Shown one piece after another: positions 9,841 to 20,613 of a DNA stretch of 64,000 bases. The stretch's first letter is position 1, and each line of letters starts with the position of its first letter. Origin of the DNA: Diaporthe sp. PMI_573 (Eukaryota > Ascomycota > Sordariomycetes > Diaporthales > Diaporthaceae); assembly GCA_021399435.1 (NCBI GenBank), contig JAJTUP010000002.1, positions 2,108,001 to 2,172,000 on the forward strand, in the 5' to 3' direction. The notes under the pieces are model-generated. The model saw nothing but the letters and a program-made list of their open reading frames with translations, ran no database searches and was not told the DNA's origin. A program made the position numbers and the translations under genes.

Positions 9841-11012
9841 TCATAGCTTCGCATCCGCGTTCGCCGTGTTCCGCGCTGCAAGGTTCCGCGATGCTGGAAG
9901 GATCATACACACGTGGTGGCTAAGGGCTACAACATCACCAACCTCGTCCATGACGACCACCTCGAGGTCATAACGGCCATTCCTGATTTGCTTGGCCCTC
10001 GTCCTGACAAACAGCCAGTCGACGCCCTCCTCCGGCAGCGCCTTCTTAATATCTAGGTTGAGCAGCAAGGTGGGGTACCAGAACTTTGCTGCGCCCTTCT
10101 TGTTTTTCGCCTCCGCCGCCGCGTCTGCACCCCCGACGGCGTACGGGTCAGACCGCGACCTGAACGACTCGGGGATCTGCGGGAACACTGCAGCATTCAG
10201 GGTCAGCTATCAATGGACCAAGGGAGTAGTTTCATACAAATTGTGGGGGGGGGGGGAAGGGTCACAATGTGGCTATAGCCTGTCTCAAAACCAACAGCGC
10301 GATAAGTTCTTTTAGGCACTGGCCACATTTGGCAGAACTTGCTTCATAAAGGGGGTAAAATTGTATCCAGAAGCTGCTCACTGTCGGCGACCAGACCAAG
10401 GCTGGCATCGGTGAAGCGCTCGCCGTTGCGAAACGCCATCCACTGGTCAGCGACGCCGGGGGACGGCTGGCCCCGAGCGGGGAAGAAGAAGCGCACGTTC
10501 TGGGACGCCTTCCTGAAGTCGGAGAAGGGCATGTTCTTCTGCTCGCGCCACTCGGGGTCGGACCCGGCGGCGAGCGCGGCGGTGGTGTTGCCGCTGCCGA
10601 GGGGCACTGGGGGCGGCTCGAGGCGCCACCGCGTGTCGTAGGAGGGGCCGTCCTCCCTGGGAATGTTTGAGTTCGTCAGGTACCCTATCACCTCCTCCCG
10701 GCCGCTCTGGAAGAGGGAGACATGGATCGTCGAGGTCAGCCGGCCGACCTTTACGTCGCGGACCTTGAAGGTCGCGGGGCCGACCTCGGTCCGCCTCACG
10801 AACTCGAGGTGCAGGGTTATCGTGTGCGGCTGGTTTTGTTTTGACAGCGTCTTTGAGAAGTGTGTCTTTGCTACTTGTAGAAAACAAGATGTGATGTATC
10901 CGCCGTGTGGGACTGCACAGTAGAGGTTAGCCGTGTGTTCATCGTGTACCTCGGCAACTTTACGAACCTGAGCCGATGCACCAATTGTCATGGAAGTGCG
11001 CCTCATATTCAT
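9841..11012 (-). CDS. Thioesterase-like (hotdog) protein with C-terminal AKL, possibly peroxisomal
   Basis: Two exons, 11012-10382 and 10187-9841, joined across a 194-nt intron to 325 residues. The junction restores a continuous motif, GLVAD then MFPQIPESF. The N-terminal half has VPHGGYITSCFLQVAKTHF, QNQPHTITLHLEFVRRTEVGP and REEVIGYLTNSN, typical of fungal thioesterase-superfamily proteins with two hotdog domains. The C-terminal half has KFWYPTLLLNLDIKK and ALPEEGVDWLFVRTRAKQIRNG, the second hotdog. Members hydrolyse acyl-CoA thioesters or are uncharacterised homologues. The last three residues are AKL, which fits the PTS1 peroxisomal import signal [SAC][KRH][LM]. Nearby ATGs at 11006 and 10991 are alternative starts. 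The intron is unusual: it is homologous to an intron in another gene of this window (see the repeat entries). Confidence 0.84.
10188..10381 (-). repeat. Introner-like element, copy 1 (194-nt intron)
   Basis: This intron of the thioesterase gene runs from donor gtgagc (10381) to acceptor ctgcag (10188) in phase 1. Read in gene orientation it aligns over its whole length with the intron at 33177-33365. The first 20 nt match at 16, an internal 24-nt block (ggttttgagacaggctat plus rgccac) matches at 23, and the last 49 nt match at 40, eight of nine differences being transitions. Its CTGAC branch point lies about 20 nt before the acceptor. A run of 12 C (gene strand) interrupts the less conserved centre. 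CAGTG is present at both the donor and the acceptor boundary, which could be a duplicated target. Confidence 0.8.
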
Positions 11013-11507
11013 GAGATGACTTCTGTCTTATGGCGATACCCTCTTGGAAGGTTACCATGGCTGCAAACGATCAATGTAGCTTTCGATGAACCTTGAGTGA
11101 AGTTTATCCTGGGAGGACGAACGGTGCTTGTGGGAGGGGGTTTGAAGTGGACGTCTCATGACCGCTGGGAACTTGGAGAGGGTCCATCCTGAATTGGCAG
11201 CTAATACGGTTTCAACGCTAGACCAGGACACGATATGATCCTTGAAAGTTATTGATCAGAGCACAAAGATCTTTATTGCTAGTTTCAAATCGTTCCTCAC
11301 ACCGGCGGAGATTCTATTCAACGCCGTTTAGATGCCATCGTCCCGCCTTTTTGTCTATCATTTTCGCGTAACTCCAGAGAGCCGTTCCCCAACCGTTGCC
11401 GCAGAGGCATATATATATATATATGTATATGTACGGGCGAGAGGTGCATTTACAGTCCATCATAATCATAATAGATCCATCCCGCCAAGCATGCCGTGCA
11501 GCTTCAA
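11013..11507. other. Intergenic region with (AT)n microsatellite
   Basis: Upstream of the thioesterase gene and downstream of the desaturase gene, both on the minus strand. A short alternating AT run lies at about 11409-11430. No gene seen. Confidence 0.55.
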
Positions 11508-12745
11508 TCAAGCCTCGATTTCCTGGGGTGTCCAATCCGCCACCTTGGCGACTTTCTCTGATGAGCCGCCGACCTTGCGCCCGCCGTCCTTCCTCTTCAC
11601 ACGGCTGGTGATGCCGACATTCTTGTCCCACATGAACCGCCAGAGCACGAGCACCCAGCTATCATGACGCGGCAGCGGGGCGTAGAACTCGTCCGCGATC
11701 TCCCTCAGCTTGGGCAGCTTGGTCCATGCCACAGCGGGGAAGTCGTGGTGCTCATTGTGGTAGCCAACGTTGTACGTCAGCACGTTCAGCGGGCCGTAGT
11801 AGCTGTAAGTCTCCGGCACTGGGATGTTGTTGTCCGGGTCCCTGGCCTCGGGGGTCACGGTCTCGTAGACGTAGTGCTCTGCGATGAAATGACCGGCAGT
11901 GGGGTGCCACGACCCGGCCAGGAACGAGCTGAGCAGGAGGTACAGGACAGGTTTGTAGCTGTCCAGGTAGGCGATGACGACGAAGTCAAATGCAAGTTGC
12001 ACGGCGAGGTTGAGGAGATGGACCCAGGTGAAGGTGATCTGGAAGACACACATGGGGCGGATGGCGTAGAAGAAGATCTGGAAGGTGCAGAAGAAGGCCT
12101 TGCCCAGGATGGAGTCAAGAACCACAGCCTCAAGGGCGGTAGGAAGATCGGTATCCAGCCCGTCCACGCCCAGGCTCTTGTGGTGCGTCAGGTGGTAGGG
12201 CCTGAAGCTCGCGCTGTAGGGTACCCCGATGGGCAGGTTGGCGAAGATGGCAAACAGCCTGTTTGCGAGTGGCGATCTGAATGCAAGGTTGTGGCTTATC
12301 TCGTGGATCGCGAGGAAGAGGTTCTGGTTTGCGGTCGCGCCGACGACATAAGCGAGCGCCCAGAACTTCCACGACCAGAACGAGGTGTCTTTCAGGATGT
12401 AGGCGCAGAGGAACTGCAGTCCGACGACGAAGGCGACGACATACTTGGTCAATGGCTCGGGGCCGCAGAGCTTAGTGACCTGTTCAGAAGCTCCAGCGTT
12501 AGCATTGGACCCGTGACGACGAGGGCGGCAGCTGTCCTTACCTCTGGGTGAGCCTTGATGATGGCAAGCCGCCTCGTCCGGTGCGGCTCCTCCGTATAAG
12601 TCCAGAAGAAATCATGCTCCTTCTGGTCCAACCCCGCCTGTGCCCGGTCTGCGGTGGCTGCGCCATTGAGCCTGATTTCGCCGTTCGGAACGGCCTTCCT
12701 CCTTTCGGCGCCGGCACTGGTGGTAGTGGTCGATGCGTTCACCAT
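11508..12745 (-). CDS. Sphingolipid delta(4)-desaturase (DES1 family)
   Basis: Two exons, 12745-12542 and 12479-11508, with a 62-nt intron (gtaagg, branch tgctaac, acceptor aacag), giving 391 residues. The junction rebuilds AHPEVTKLCGPEPLTKYVV, the conserved DES1 start of the membrane region. The enzyme introduces the trans-4 double bond into the sphingoid base of dihydroceramide at the ER, using cytochrome b5 electrons; in filamentous fungi this leads to glucosylceramides. Three histidine boxes that bind the di-iron centre are visible: HEISH (127-131), HLTHH (164-168) and HNEHH (309-313). The N-terminus carries the lipid-desaturase DES-type segment DFFWTYTEEPHRTRR. Several hydrophobic helices flank the boxes. 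The long plus-strand frame opposite is an antisense shadow. Confidence 0.95.
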
Positions 12746-15700
12746 TCTGTCTGGCCGTGTGGTATGTTCAGAAGTTGGTCAAGTCGTCCAGCTTCTGAAA
12801 ATTCCAGCGGCTCTAGTAGGTGGTTCAATGCCTTAGGGATGGGCTGAGGCTTCGGGAAGACGCGTTCCAGATCATGCGATTTGGAGACTGGTTGGGATGA
12901 CACTGGTCCGGCCGGGCGGTGAGTTACTGGGCGATTTGCGTCACAGCCCAGAAATACAGAAGCCGCCGTGTCTCTTTGGTCTGATCTTGCCCTTTACACA
13001 AACAGAACCATAAAAAATTCGAGATTTGAGCGCTTCGGCCAACTGCAACCGCGCTGTCGAAGTAGAAGCAGAAAGTTGCAGTGAATTTGAAACTCCCAAC
13101 AAGTGCGAGAGGCCAAGCTACCTACCCAGGTACCTAGGTACCTAGGTAGGTACTCTAGCACAGCAGCGAGCACCTGCATCCACCGCGTGTTCGCCCATAG
13201 ATTTGCCTCTTGGCGGGGAAGACCCTGTAAAGTCTAGAACCAATCACTGGGATGTGCCCGTGCCACATGGCAGATGATGTCCAGGGGTGGTGTCTACACT
13301 GTACAGTAATCGAAAGCTTCCGAGGAGCTGGAAAAGGAGGGCTGCACTGCATGCGAACGAACTCCTTGGTGGCGAATTGTGAGCATAACGTGCTCAGTAC
13401 TTACAACTGGGAGTCGGGGCGACATGCGCCAATGGTCTTGATTATCTCGATTTCGTATACACGAAAATTCCGCCCTGTACAGTCCTGAGCCTGCCCTGGT
13501 ATTTTGTTCAAGCCTCCACCGTGCCACAAATACCTGGCGCAGGGTGGCGATACCTTGCGTGTTTTCTCTGCGCATGAGGTCTCGATCGTAGGACACAGAC
13601 GGCTGTTTCCAAACATGCTCTGGTGCTCTGAGCGTAGTCACAATATGGACCGAAATAAATGCATGCCAACATAAGAAAGCTTGGAGGACCTCACCATCGA
13701 AATTTTCAGACTGAGCCTGTCTGCACGATCCTGCAATACTTCTGCCCACAACCCATGAGTTTCTTCAAAAACGCAACGACCCGAGAACACCAAAGCATAC
13801 AGCAGACACGACCGCAACCTAGATCAGCTGATTCCAGGTTCCGATAGTCTTGGACTCGATGTCTGTCCAAGAGGCTGATATGCATTATAGGGTAGGTGTT
13901 CACTACACTGATTGGCCATGAGGTGATTGTATTGAGCCCGTCACTCCTTCCCCCCCACCCCAAATTGGCTTTGCTGAGAACGACCTGGCCCGGTTTCGCG
14001 AGAATTTGGGAAGACACACGGGATGTTTGGAATATCCAAGTCCGCTGTGCATCGCTCCTTTATCGTCGTGTCGCTCTGCCAATATCCAGCAGTTCTCGGA
14101 CAACTGTGGTATCTCAAGCTAACAGTAAGCTGTTGAAAAAGCGCGTATTTTTGGTAATATGTGGCCAGGAAATAAACCACTCCGGAGAGATCTCAAACGG
14201 TGATCATAGCTTTTGCGTGGGCTGACAAGACGGAAGGGAAAGGCCCCCGTTGTCCTGAACACTCTAACCAACTTGCTTCTGAAATGTCAACAGCAAGAAA
14301 GTCTCATGAGAACGATGTGATGAGACTTTGTTCCTTTTTTTTTTTTATTTCTTTCTCGCTCTTTGGATAGCAATCCATCAGAACAGTGCTCAACTGCCAC
14401 ATGATGCCTCATGTACAAGTGTCTTTGTATTAGAAGACATGCTGAGATATCCGGATAGACTTGTCCCAGAATTTTGAACATCCGCGTGAAACTCACTCCA
14501 AGCAGGAACAGCTTCCAATGCCGGTGTCCTTTGACCACTAACTGCCACTGTGTTTTGTGTGGATGGTGCCTTCTGTTTTGTGACATGTGGTGCCTAATTT
14601 CCTCTTTGCTATCTGGCGATCTTCAGCTGAGTTGTGCCTTCTTCGCCTTGTCCAGAGCCAACCGTGGACGCGTTGATCTGGCGTTGTTCGATACCAAATT
14701 TATCAGCTCTGCCTTCCATTTCATCTGAGCCTAAGAGTTGGCAAGTGTTCCTTCATGCGCCTCCACTCCCACCTTCCACCTACCACCTTCAGGCTTCCGT
14801 CCCAACCAGACCACATTGACCACTTGGACCAGGTCAACAGAAGACGTGCCTTCCGTATCCTTCACGGTTTTGTGCTGCAAGAGTCGAGACCAGGAAGTCT
14901 TCCATGCTAACCATTTCTCGTCCGCTCCAACTCCCCACGAAACTCACACAGCCTCTACAACTGTCAGCTTGTCCGTCCCTCCTCACCATCGTTCCCCCCC
15001 TCGGTCAAGTTCAAGGGCTGTTAATTTTTCACCCATCTGATCTTCCTCCAAACCTGCAGTAGGCATCTAACCTTTGCCACCTCAGCAGGACCTGAAACAC
15101 TGCAAGCTGATTCTGCAATCACACATACAAGCTCCCTTCCCGGTAAGCAACCTCTTCTCCTTTCTGTCTGGCCTGTGGACCTTCCTCTCTTTCCACCTCT
15201 TTTGCTTGCCTTTCCTTTCCTTTGCCTTGGTCTCTTCAAAACGAGCCTCCCAGCTGCGATACTGAACGGGTTCCTGGTGAAAACTCCACCTTTACTAGCA
15301 GTGCTGCCTGGCTTCTTGACTTCCACCACCAAGTTTCTCTGTTACCTCCTTCCACGGTCCCGCCCGTTCCCCAAAGCACCTCAGACCAATACACAAAGAT
15401 ACGCGTCAGAATCCCCGTCAGAATCCCCGTCAGAATCCCCGTCCTACCCGTGTCCCTTTTCATACCTAGGTAGTCTTTGGTCTGAGCCTTCTGGAGTACC
15501 CAAAGCTGGTAAGCTCATCTCCGCCCTTGGTACACAGAAGCACCAATATTCCCCCATTCCGTTGAACATCTTGAACATGTTTGAAATCTTCTTCTTCTAG
15601 AGACACACATTTCTACCTCCTCTACTTTCCCCATACTTCAATTTCATTCTTACCGTGCTCGGTAATTGCCAAATCGCAGCCTGCGGTCAGTCTCTGACCT

Positions 15701-15969
15701 TGTTGTCCCCAGCCCGTTGCCAGCAAGACTTGTTGTCTTCGAGCTGTGGGCCAGCAAGCCACTGTGAGACAAAGTCCAAGTGGCCTCAAATTTGCGCTCA
15801 ACCTTACAAGTCTACCTAAACTTGCCCTCCGCCTTTCGCTCACACCCAGTCAACTGTCTTCCGTGCGTGTCTCGCAAAATTTGTACTCTTTTGGCCAGGA
15901 GTCCCCTTCTAGTCTCTGACTTATCTTTCCACAGATACTCCCACAGCACGTGAGGCCGTGATCAGCAAG
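12746..15969. promoter_or_regulatory. Long divergent region upstream of desaturase and zinc-knuckle genes
   Basis: About 3.2 kb without a supportable gene. Features seen: overlapping TACCTAGGTA palindromes at 13131-13148 and another at 15463-15472, a T run at about 14335-14346, and from about 14600 onward a strongly CT-rich strand typical of a long fungal 5' leader running up to the ATG at 15970. Short open frames in the CT-rich part show composition bias only. Confidence 0.5.
15405..15440. repeat. 12-bp tandem repeat, three copies
   Basis: Three perfect copies of gtcagaatcccc head to tail in the leader region of the zinc-knuckle gene. The palindrome TACCTAGGTA follows about 20 bp downstream. 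Confidence 0.95.
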
Positions 15970-17858
15970 ATGTCTTGGAACGGCGGCGGTGACGACTTTG
16001 GTGGAGGTGGTGGCGCCTCCGGTGCCCTTGACAATGGCTTCGGCGACAACTTTGGCGGTGCAGAGGGCGGTGGAGGAGGAGGTGACCGCGAGTGCTTCAA
16101 CTGCGGTGAGATTGGGTATGTTTGGCCTCAGTCATCCACATGCGCTCGCGATATGATGATCCAGGCTGACGGCCGAACACAGACACAACAAGGCTGATTG
16201 TCCCAAGCCTCCTGCTCCGGTCGAGTGTCACTACTGTCACAAAGAGGGCCACTTCGCCAAGGAGTGCCCCGACAAGGGCCCTGCCCGCTGCGGCAACTGC
16301 AAGAAGGAGGGTCACTTCATCACCGAGTGTCCCGATCCTCTGGTCTGCCCTCGCTGCAAGGGTTCCCACATGCTCAGGGAGTGTCCCGAGCCCATGAAGT
16401 GCTACCACTGCGAGGGTGAGCACATGGCTAAGGAGTGCCCCGTCTATGTCGCTACCTGCAAGAACTGCGAGGAGACTGGTGAGTCCAAAGATCGACCAAA
16501 TCTATTTCGAAGGCGTCACCACCTGAATAGCTGACATATGTCAAAGGCCACACTGCCGTCGAGTGCCAGAACGCTCGCAAGGTTGACCGCAGCCACCTTC
16601 CTGACATGACCGGCGAGGAGGCTTGGAAGCTTTTGGAGCAGGCCATCAACGACAGGGACATGGATGAGGTCAAGGAGAAGATCCAGATCTACGCCAAGGC
16701 CCAGCCTACTACCACATTTGTTGAGATCGAGAAAGCCCTCCGTTCTCAGGGCTATGGTCTTTACCTGATTCCCAAGGAGCGCACGAATCTCTCCATCACC
16801 TTGACCAACATGGACCTTCAAGGCAATCTCAACAAGAAGTACACGGTGAACTACCGCTTCTCAGACAAGCCTCTTCGCCAGTCTGAGCGAGAGGGCTGGC
16901 CCGAGAACCATGGTGTCGTCATGGAGCGACTTGCCGACGCTGGCGACGTTGTCCCCTGGGTTGGAAAGCCCAAGTGTGGCAATTGCGAGAAGCTCGGACA
17001 TGTCCGCAAGGACTGCCCCGAGGAGAAGTTGGAGGCCGACAAAATCGTCGTGAAGTGCTACAACTGCGACGAGGAGGGTCACCGCGTGCGCGACTGTGAG
17101 TCTTGCTTCCAGCACCATGGTCACGAACCAATTGACTGACATACGCAGGCCCTACCCCCCGCGTTGACAAGTTTGCCTGCAAGAACTGCGGAAAGGGTGG
17201 CCACAAGGCTGCTGACTGTGAGTTCCCTCTGGGAAAATCCAGCAATTGTTCACTGACTGACTGACTGACAATGCCAGGCACTGAGCCTCGGGATGCTTCC
17301 AACGTGGAGTGCCGCAAGTGCAACGAGGGTGGGTCCACCCCCAGCTTTTGAACAAGGAATACGTGCTAATTGTCACCAGTCGGACACTTCTCCAAGGATT
17401 GCCCTACCGGTGGTGGCGGCTCTCGTGGTTGTCGCAACTGTGGTGAGGAGGGTCACATAGCCAAGGAGTGCGACAAGCCGAAGGACATGTCCAAGGTCCA
17501 ATGCCGCAACTGCGACGACTACGGTCACACCAGCCGCGAGTGCCCCAAGCCTCGCGACTGTAAGTCTCGTTTCTCCTGACCTCGAACTCCACATGCTGAT
17601 ATTGTCCCAGATTCTCGTGTCCAGTGCCAGAACTGCCAGGAGTTCGGCCACACCAAAGTCCGCTGCACCAAACCTCGTGTTGATGAGGACGGCGGAACTG
17701 GTGCCGACGGTGGTGGCTTTGATTCTATCGAAACACCTGCCGATGGTGGTGCTGGCGGCGCCGGCGGCGCTGGCTGGGACAACAACTCCGGTGGTGCTAG
17801 CAATGGTGCTGGTGCTGGTGGTGATGACTGGAACAACGGCCCCAGTGGTGGGTGGTAA
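15970..17858 (+). CDS. Multi-zinc-knuckle (CCHC) nucleic-acid-binding protein, 13 knuckles
   Basis: Seven exons: 15970-16115, 16183-16478, 16547-17095, 17149-17217, 17278-17328, 17380-17559 and 17611-17858, giving 512 residues; all junctions keep frame. The start MSWNGGGDDF opens a Gly-rich, acidic N-terminus. I count 13 zinc knuckles: six in the N-terminal half (CFNCGEIGHNKADC through CKNCEETGHTAVEC), a linker of about 120 residues without knuckles, then seven more (CGNCEKLGHVRKDC through CQNCQEFGHTKVRC). Knuckles 4 and 5 have CX2CX3HX4C spacing, the rest CX2CX4HX4C. The C-terminus is Gly/Asp-rich and ends PSGGW. CCHC arrays of this type (CNBP/Gis2/Byr3) bind single-stranded RNA or DNA and act in translation or RNA metabolism. 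This protein is much longer than Gis2 (seven knuckles), so it is a related larger fungal form. Two introns split the last Cys codon of a knuckle (T|GC). Confidence 0.93.
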
Positions 17859-18894
17859 CGCTCCTGGTTTCGGTTGAGAGCTTGGTTTGGCCTTGCCTCG
17901 ATGCATTCAGATAAAGATGGCATCTCCTGCGGGTTCATTGGCTGAATTCTGCGAATATGCGTTCCTCCGTCTGGAACATGGGATATGGATGGATGACTCT
18001 AATGGTTGTGGACTTCTGGCAGCTTCTCGGGTCTTGTGAAGGAGATGAAATGGAAGACCGAAAATGAGACCAAGGAGATAGCAAAAAGACCAGATATGAT
18101 CCGCTGGAATAGTCTTTCGAAAAATGGTACTTCATCCTCCGGAATACCTCCCCACGTCTGATGACCACTTCCTTGTGATTCGAGCCACTTGGTATTTACA
18201 GCCATCATGGCGCTGTTTGATGCTTTGTACCCTGATTTTGGATGCACAACTACAATTGCCTGGGTCGTGTCTGTCTCGCAGGATCGTAGATAACCGACTT
18301 TACTCGCCGCGGTATCAGTCCCAGGGCAGACATGTGTCCAAAGTGTTCTTCAAGCTCGGTCCCTTCGAAGCTTTTGACATCCGCAACTGCCCTTGACCGT
18401 TGCCAACTATGACATCACACAACTAATGCAGCTCGCGGCAGTCTTATAAATGCCGTGGTCTGGCCGAGGGCAACAGATAATGTAGGACGTCGGGTGTGCT
18501 GCAACCATGCGGAATCTTGGAGAAATAGGACATCTCTTGCGTGCGACACCCATCATTCTCGCATACCATTTCACACTCGACAACATTGTATCAGTAAATC
18601 ATTCCTCCTCGCCCTCCAAGACGGACATTTCTTGATAGTTCCCCATCTCCAATCCGTGATTATGAAGAGTTGAAACAAACGCCGGGCCGCATGCAAAGAC
18701 CCACAGCGAGACGCATATGTCTCACAGCCGAAAGCCTTTACAAGGCCGCTTGTCTGCTGCTCTTCCGCAGAGCCACGACCAAAACTCTAGATGTCGGCTG
18801 TGACAAGCAGCCAAAATCACACGAGCCGCGACCACCCCTTGGCAACCTCTGTCGAGGCAGCGCATGATGAGCCGCCCCAGCCGTTAGGAAACGT
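17859..18894. other. Convergent intergenic region
   Basis: Between the 3' ends of the zinc-knuckle gene (+) and the methyltransferase gene (-). No gene seen. Confidence 0.55.
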
Positions 18895-19869
18895 TCACTT
18901 CGTCAAGACGCCCAGAATGTGTGGTAACGGGTGGTACCATGGCTCGCCTTTTGGCTGCTCGAGGTCGATCTTTGTCCACGGGCCGGCTTCTCTGAGCATC
19001 CTGGGCGTGTTCCGGCACAACTGGCAACCGCCTATTACAGTTGGCCAGAAGATGTTGACAAGGGCTGACAAGAATTAACACGCTGTTCACTCGTGTATGA
19101 AAGGGTAATGGTCAACACATGCGCTGTGCAGAGCCAGGTCGCATGCGATTCTGTAAATCATGTCACTGTCAGGCGAGTCGGACTTACCTTGGTACACTCG
19201 CATAAACAAGCCACATTCCCTCATCCTCTCGCTCTCACACCGGACATGTTCGTACACATACCACCGACCACCAGGCTTCAGATATTCATACAGCTCCTTG
19301 ATGTTGTGTTCAGGATCAGGGATACTGCAAAGGCACAAGATCGACACGATGCAGTCGACGCTCTCCTTGGCCACGCTGCCGGACTTGGCGAGGTCCTCAA
19401 TGCCGTGAGGCACAACCTGGTACGTATCCTGCAGGCCCGCGGCAGCAGCGTTCTTGCGCAGCGCACCATGGACGCCGGTGTTGGGCTCGACACCGTAGAT
19501 CCTGGTGATCCCCCTGCCCGCGGTGTGCAGCTTCGAGAACACCGACACCCACATCCCGGTGCCCGGCCCGACCTCGATCACCGTGCCGCTGATGCTCTCG
19601 TGCTGCCGCTTGTTGACGACGTTGCCGCCGGCGACGTAGCCCTCAAGCAGGGGGATCACGCGCGCCTCGCCCGTCTCCCGGACGCCTGGGCCCGCTGTTG
19701 CCCAGAAGGTGCTGAACCAGGCTGACTGGAGCTTAGACGGGGAGAGCAGGGTGGTGAGTTGGCCCTGGAGAATGAGGCGTAGGATAGTCGATGGGAGGAC
19801 CAAGACGGCCTGGGACATGAAAAGCCAAGGGTCCAGGAGAAACCAGAATATTTCACTGATAGGGGCCAT
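18895..19869 (-). CDS. SAM-dependent methyltransferase, METTL7-like, membrane-anchored
   Basis: Two exons, 19869-19188 and 19064-18895, with a 123-nt intron (donor gtaagt, acceptor cttgtcag), giving 283 residues. Splicing joins LFMRVYQ to ALVNIFWPTVIGGCQL; reading through the intron instead would replace the conserved C-terminus. An N-terminal hydrophobic stretch (FWFLLDPWLFMSQAVLVL) suggests a membrane anchor. SAM-binding motif I is VIEVGPGTGMWV, followed by YGVEPN (motif II), SVDCIVSILCLCSIPD (post-motif region) and LKPGGRWYVYEH. The C-terminus REAGPWTKIDLEQPKGEPWY with a final HILGVLTK is typical of METTL7-like class I methyltransferases and their fungal relatives. The substrate is not predictable from sequence. 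The ATG at 19869 is the first true ATG of the frame. Confidence 0.9.
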
Positions 19870-20613
19870 GATGGGCGGCTTAGACACCGGGGCCTGAGAT
19901 TGCTGATGGGAAAACTGGAAAACTGATGGCGGCTGGATGGGGATGTTGTGAGATTGTCTGGGGAATTTATACTGTATACTGGTCTTCGAAATGTCCCAAT
20001 GACGATGAAGTGTTTGGCGGTTATAAATAGAGCGACCGCTATTAGAAATCGTGAACGGGACCCACCCTTGGGTTGTAAAGGGACAAGAAGCATTACCAAC
20101 CGTGCGGGAGATATTTTTGCCCTGGACCTGGGGCTGTGTGAATGCCAGAGGGGGTTGGACAGATCCACTTCATTTTGACCAGGTCCTGGTTACAAGCAGC
20201 ACCTCCAAGTGTTTAACAAAGGACAGGGTGGATTTGAGGAGCACTTGACTAAAAGATTCATAGCAATGTATTTCAAATATTGGTCAGAGTAATGGTCATA
20301 TGCAATTGTTTTTGTCCGAGCTAGCAATTCCACTTATCCCACTTTCAGATGCAGATATGAATGATTGCCGTGGCTCTAAAGCTGTACCACCAGGGGGGGG
20401 CTAGGGTACGCCGGTAGGCTGCAATTATCCACTATGATAATCATCATTTCCCGAGTCCAGCGACAGTCCTGTTCGGCTGTGAGACTCCCATGAGATGCCG
20501 GGGTCAATTTCAAAATTGAGTGTACGAGGGTTAGTGGGCGCGGGTCCCATAAAAGACTGACCAACAACAGACAGATTACTGTCGGTCCATCTATCACCAC
20601 CGGGTAAATCGCC
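19870..20613. other. Intergenic region
   Basis: Upstream of the methyltransferase gene and downstream of a damaged reading frame. AT-richer than its surroundings. No gene seen. Confidence 0.45.

Noticed and set aside
11664..12551. 295-codon plus-strand open frame
   Set aside because: It lies opposite the desaturase, whose three histidine boxes and splice junction are decisive for the minus strand.
12746..15969. Possible small genes or long non-coding RNA in the 3.2-kb gap
   Set aside because: No conserved peptide, splice pair or structured RNA could be recognised; the CT-rich part is better explained as leader sequence.
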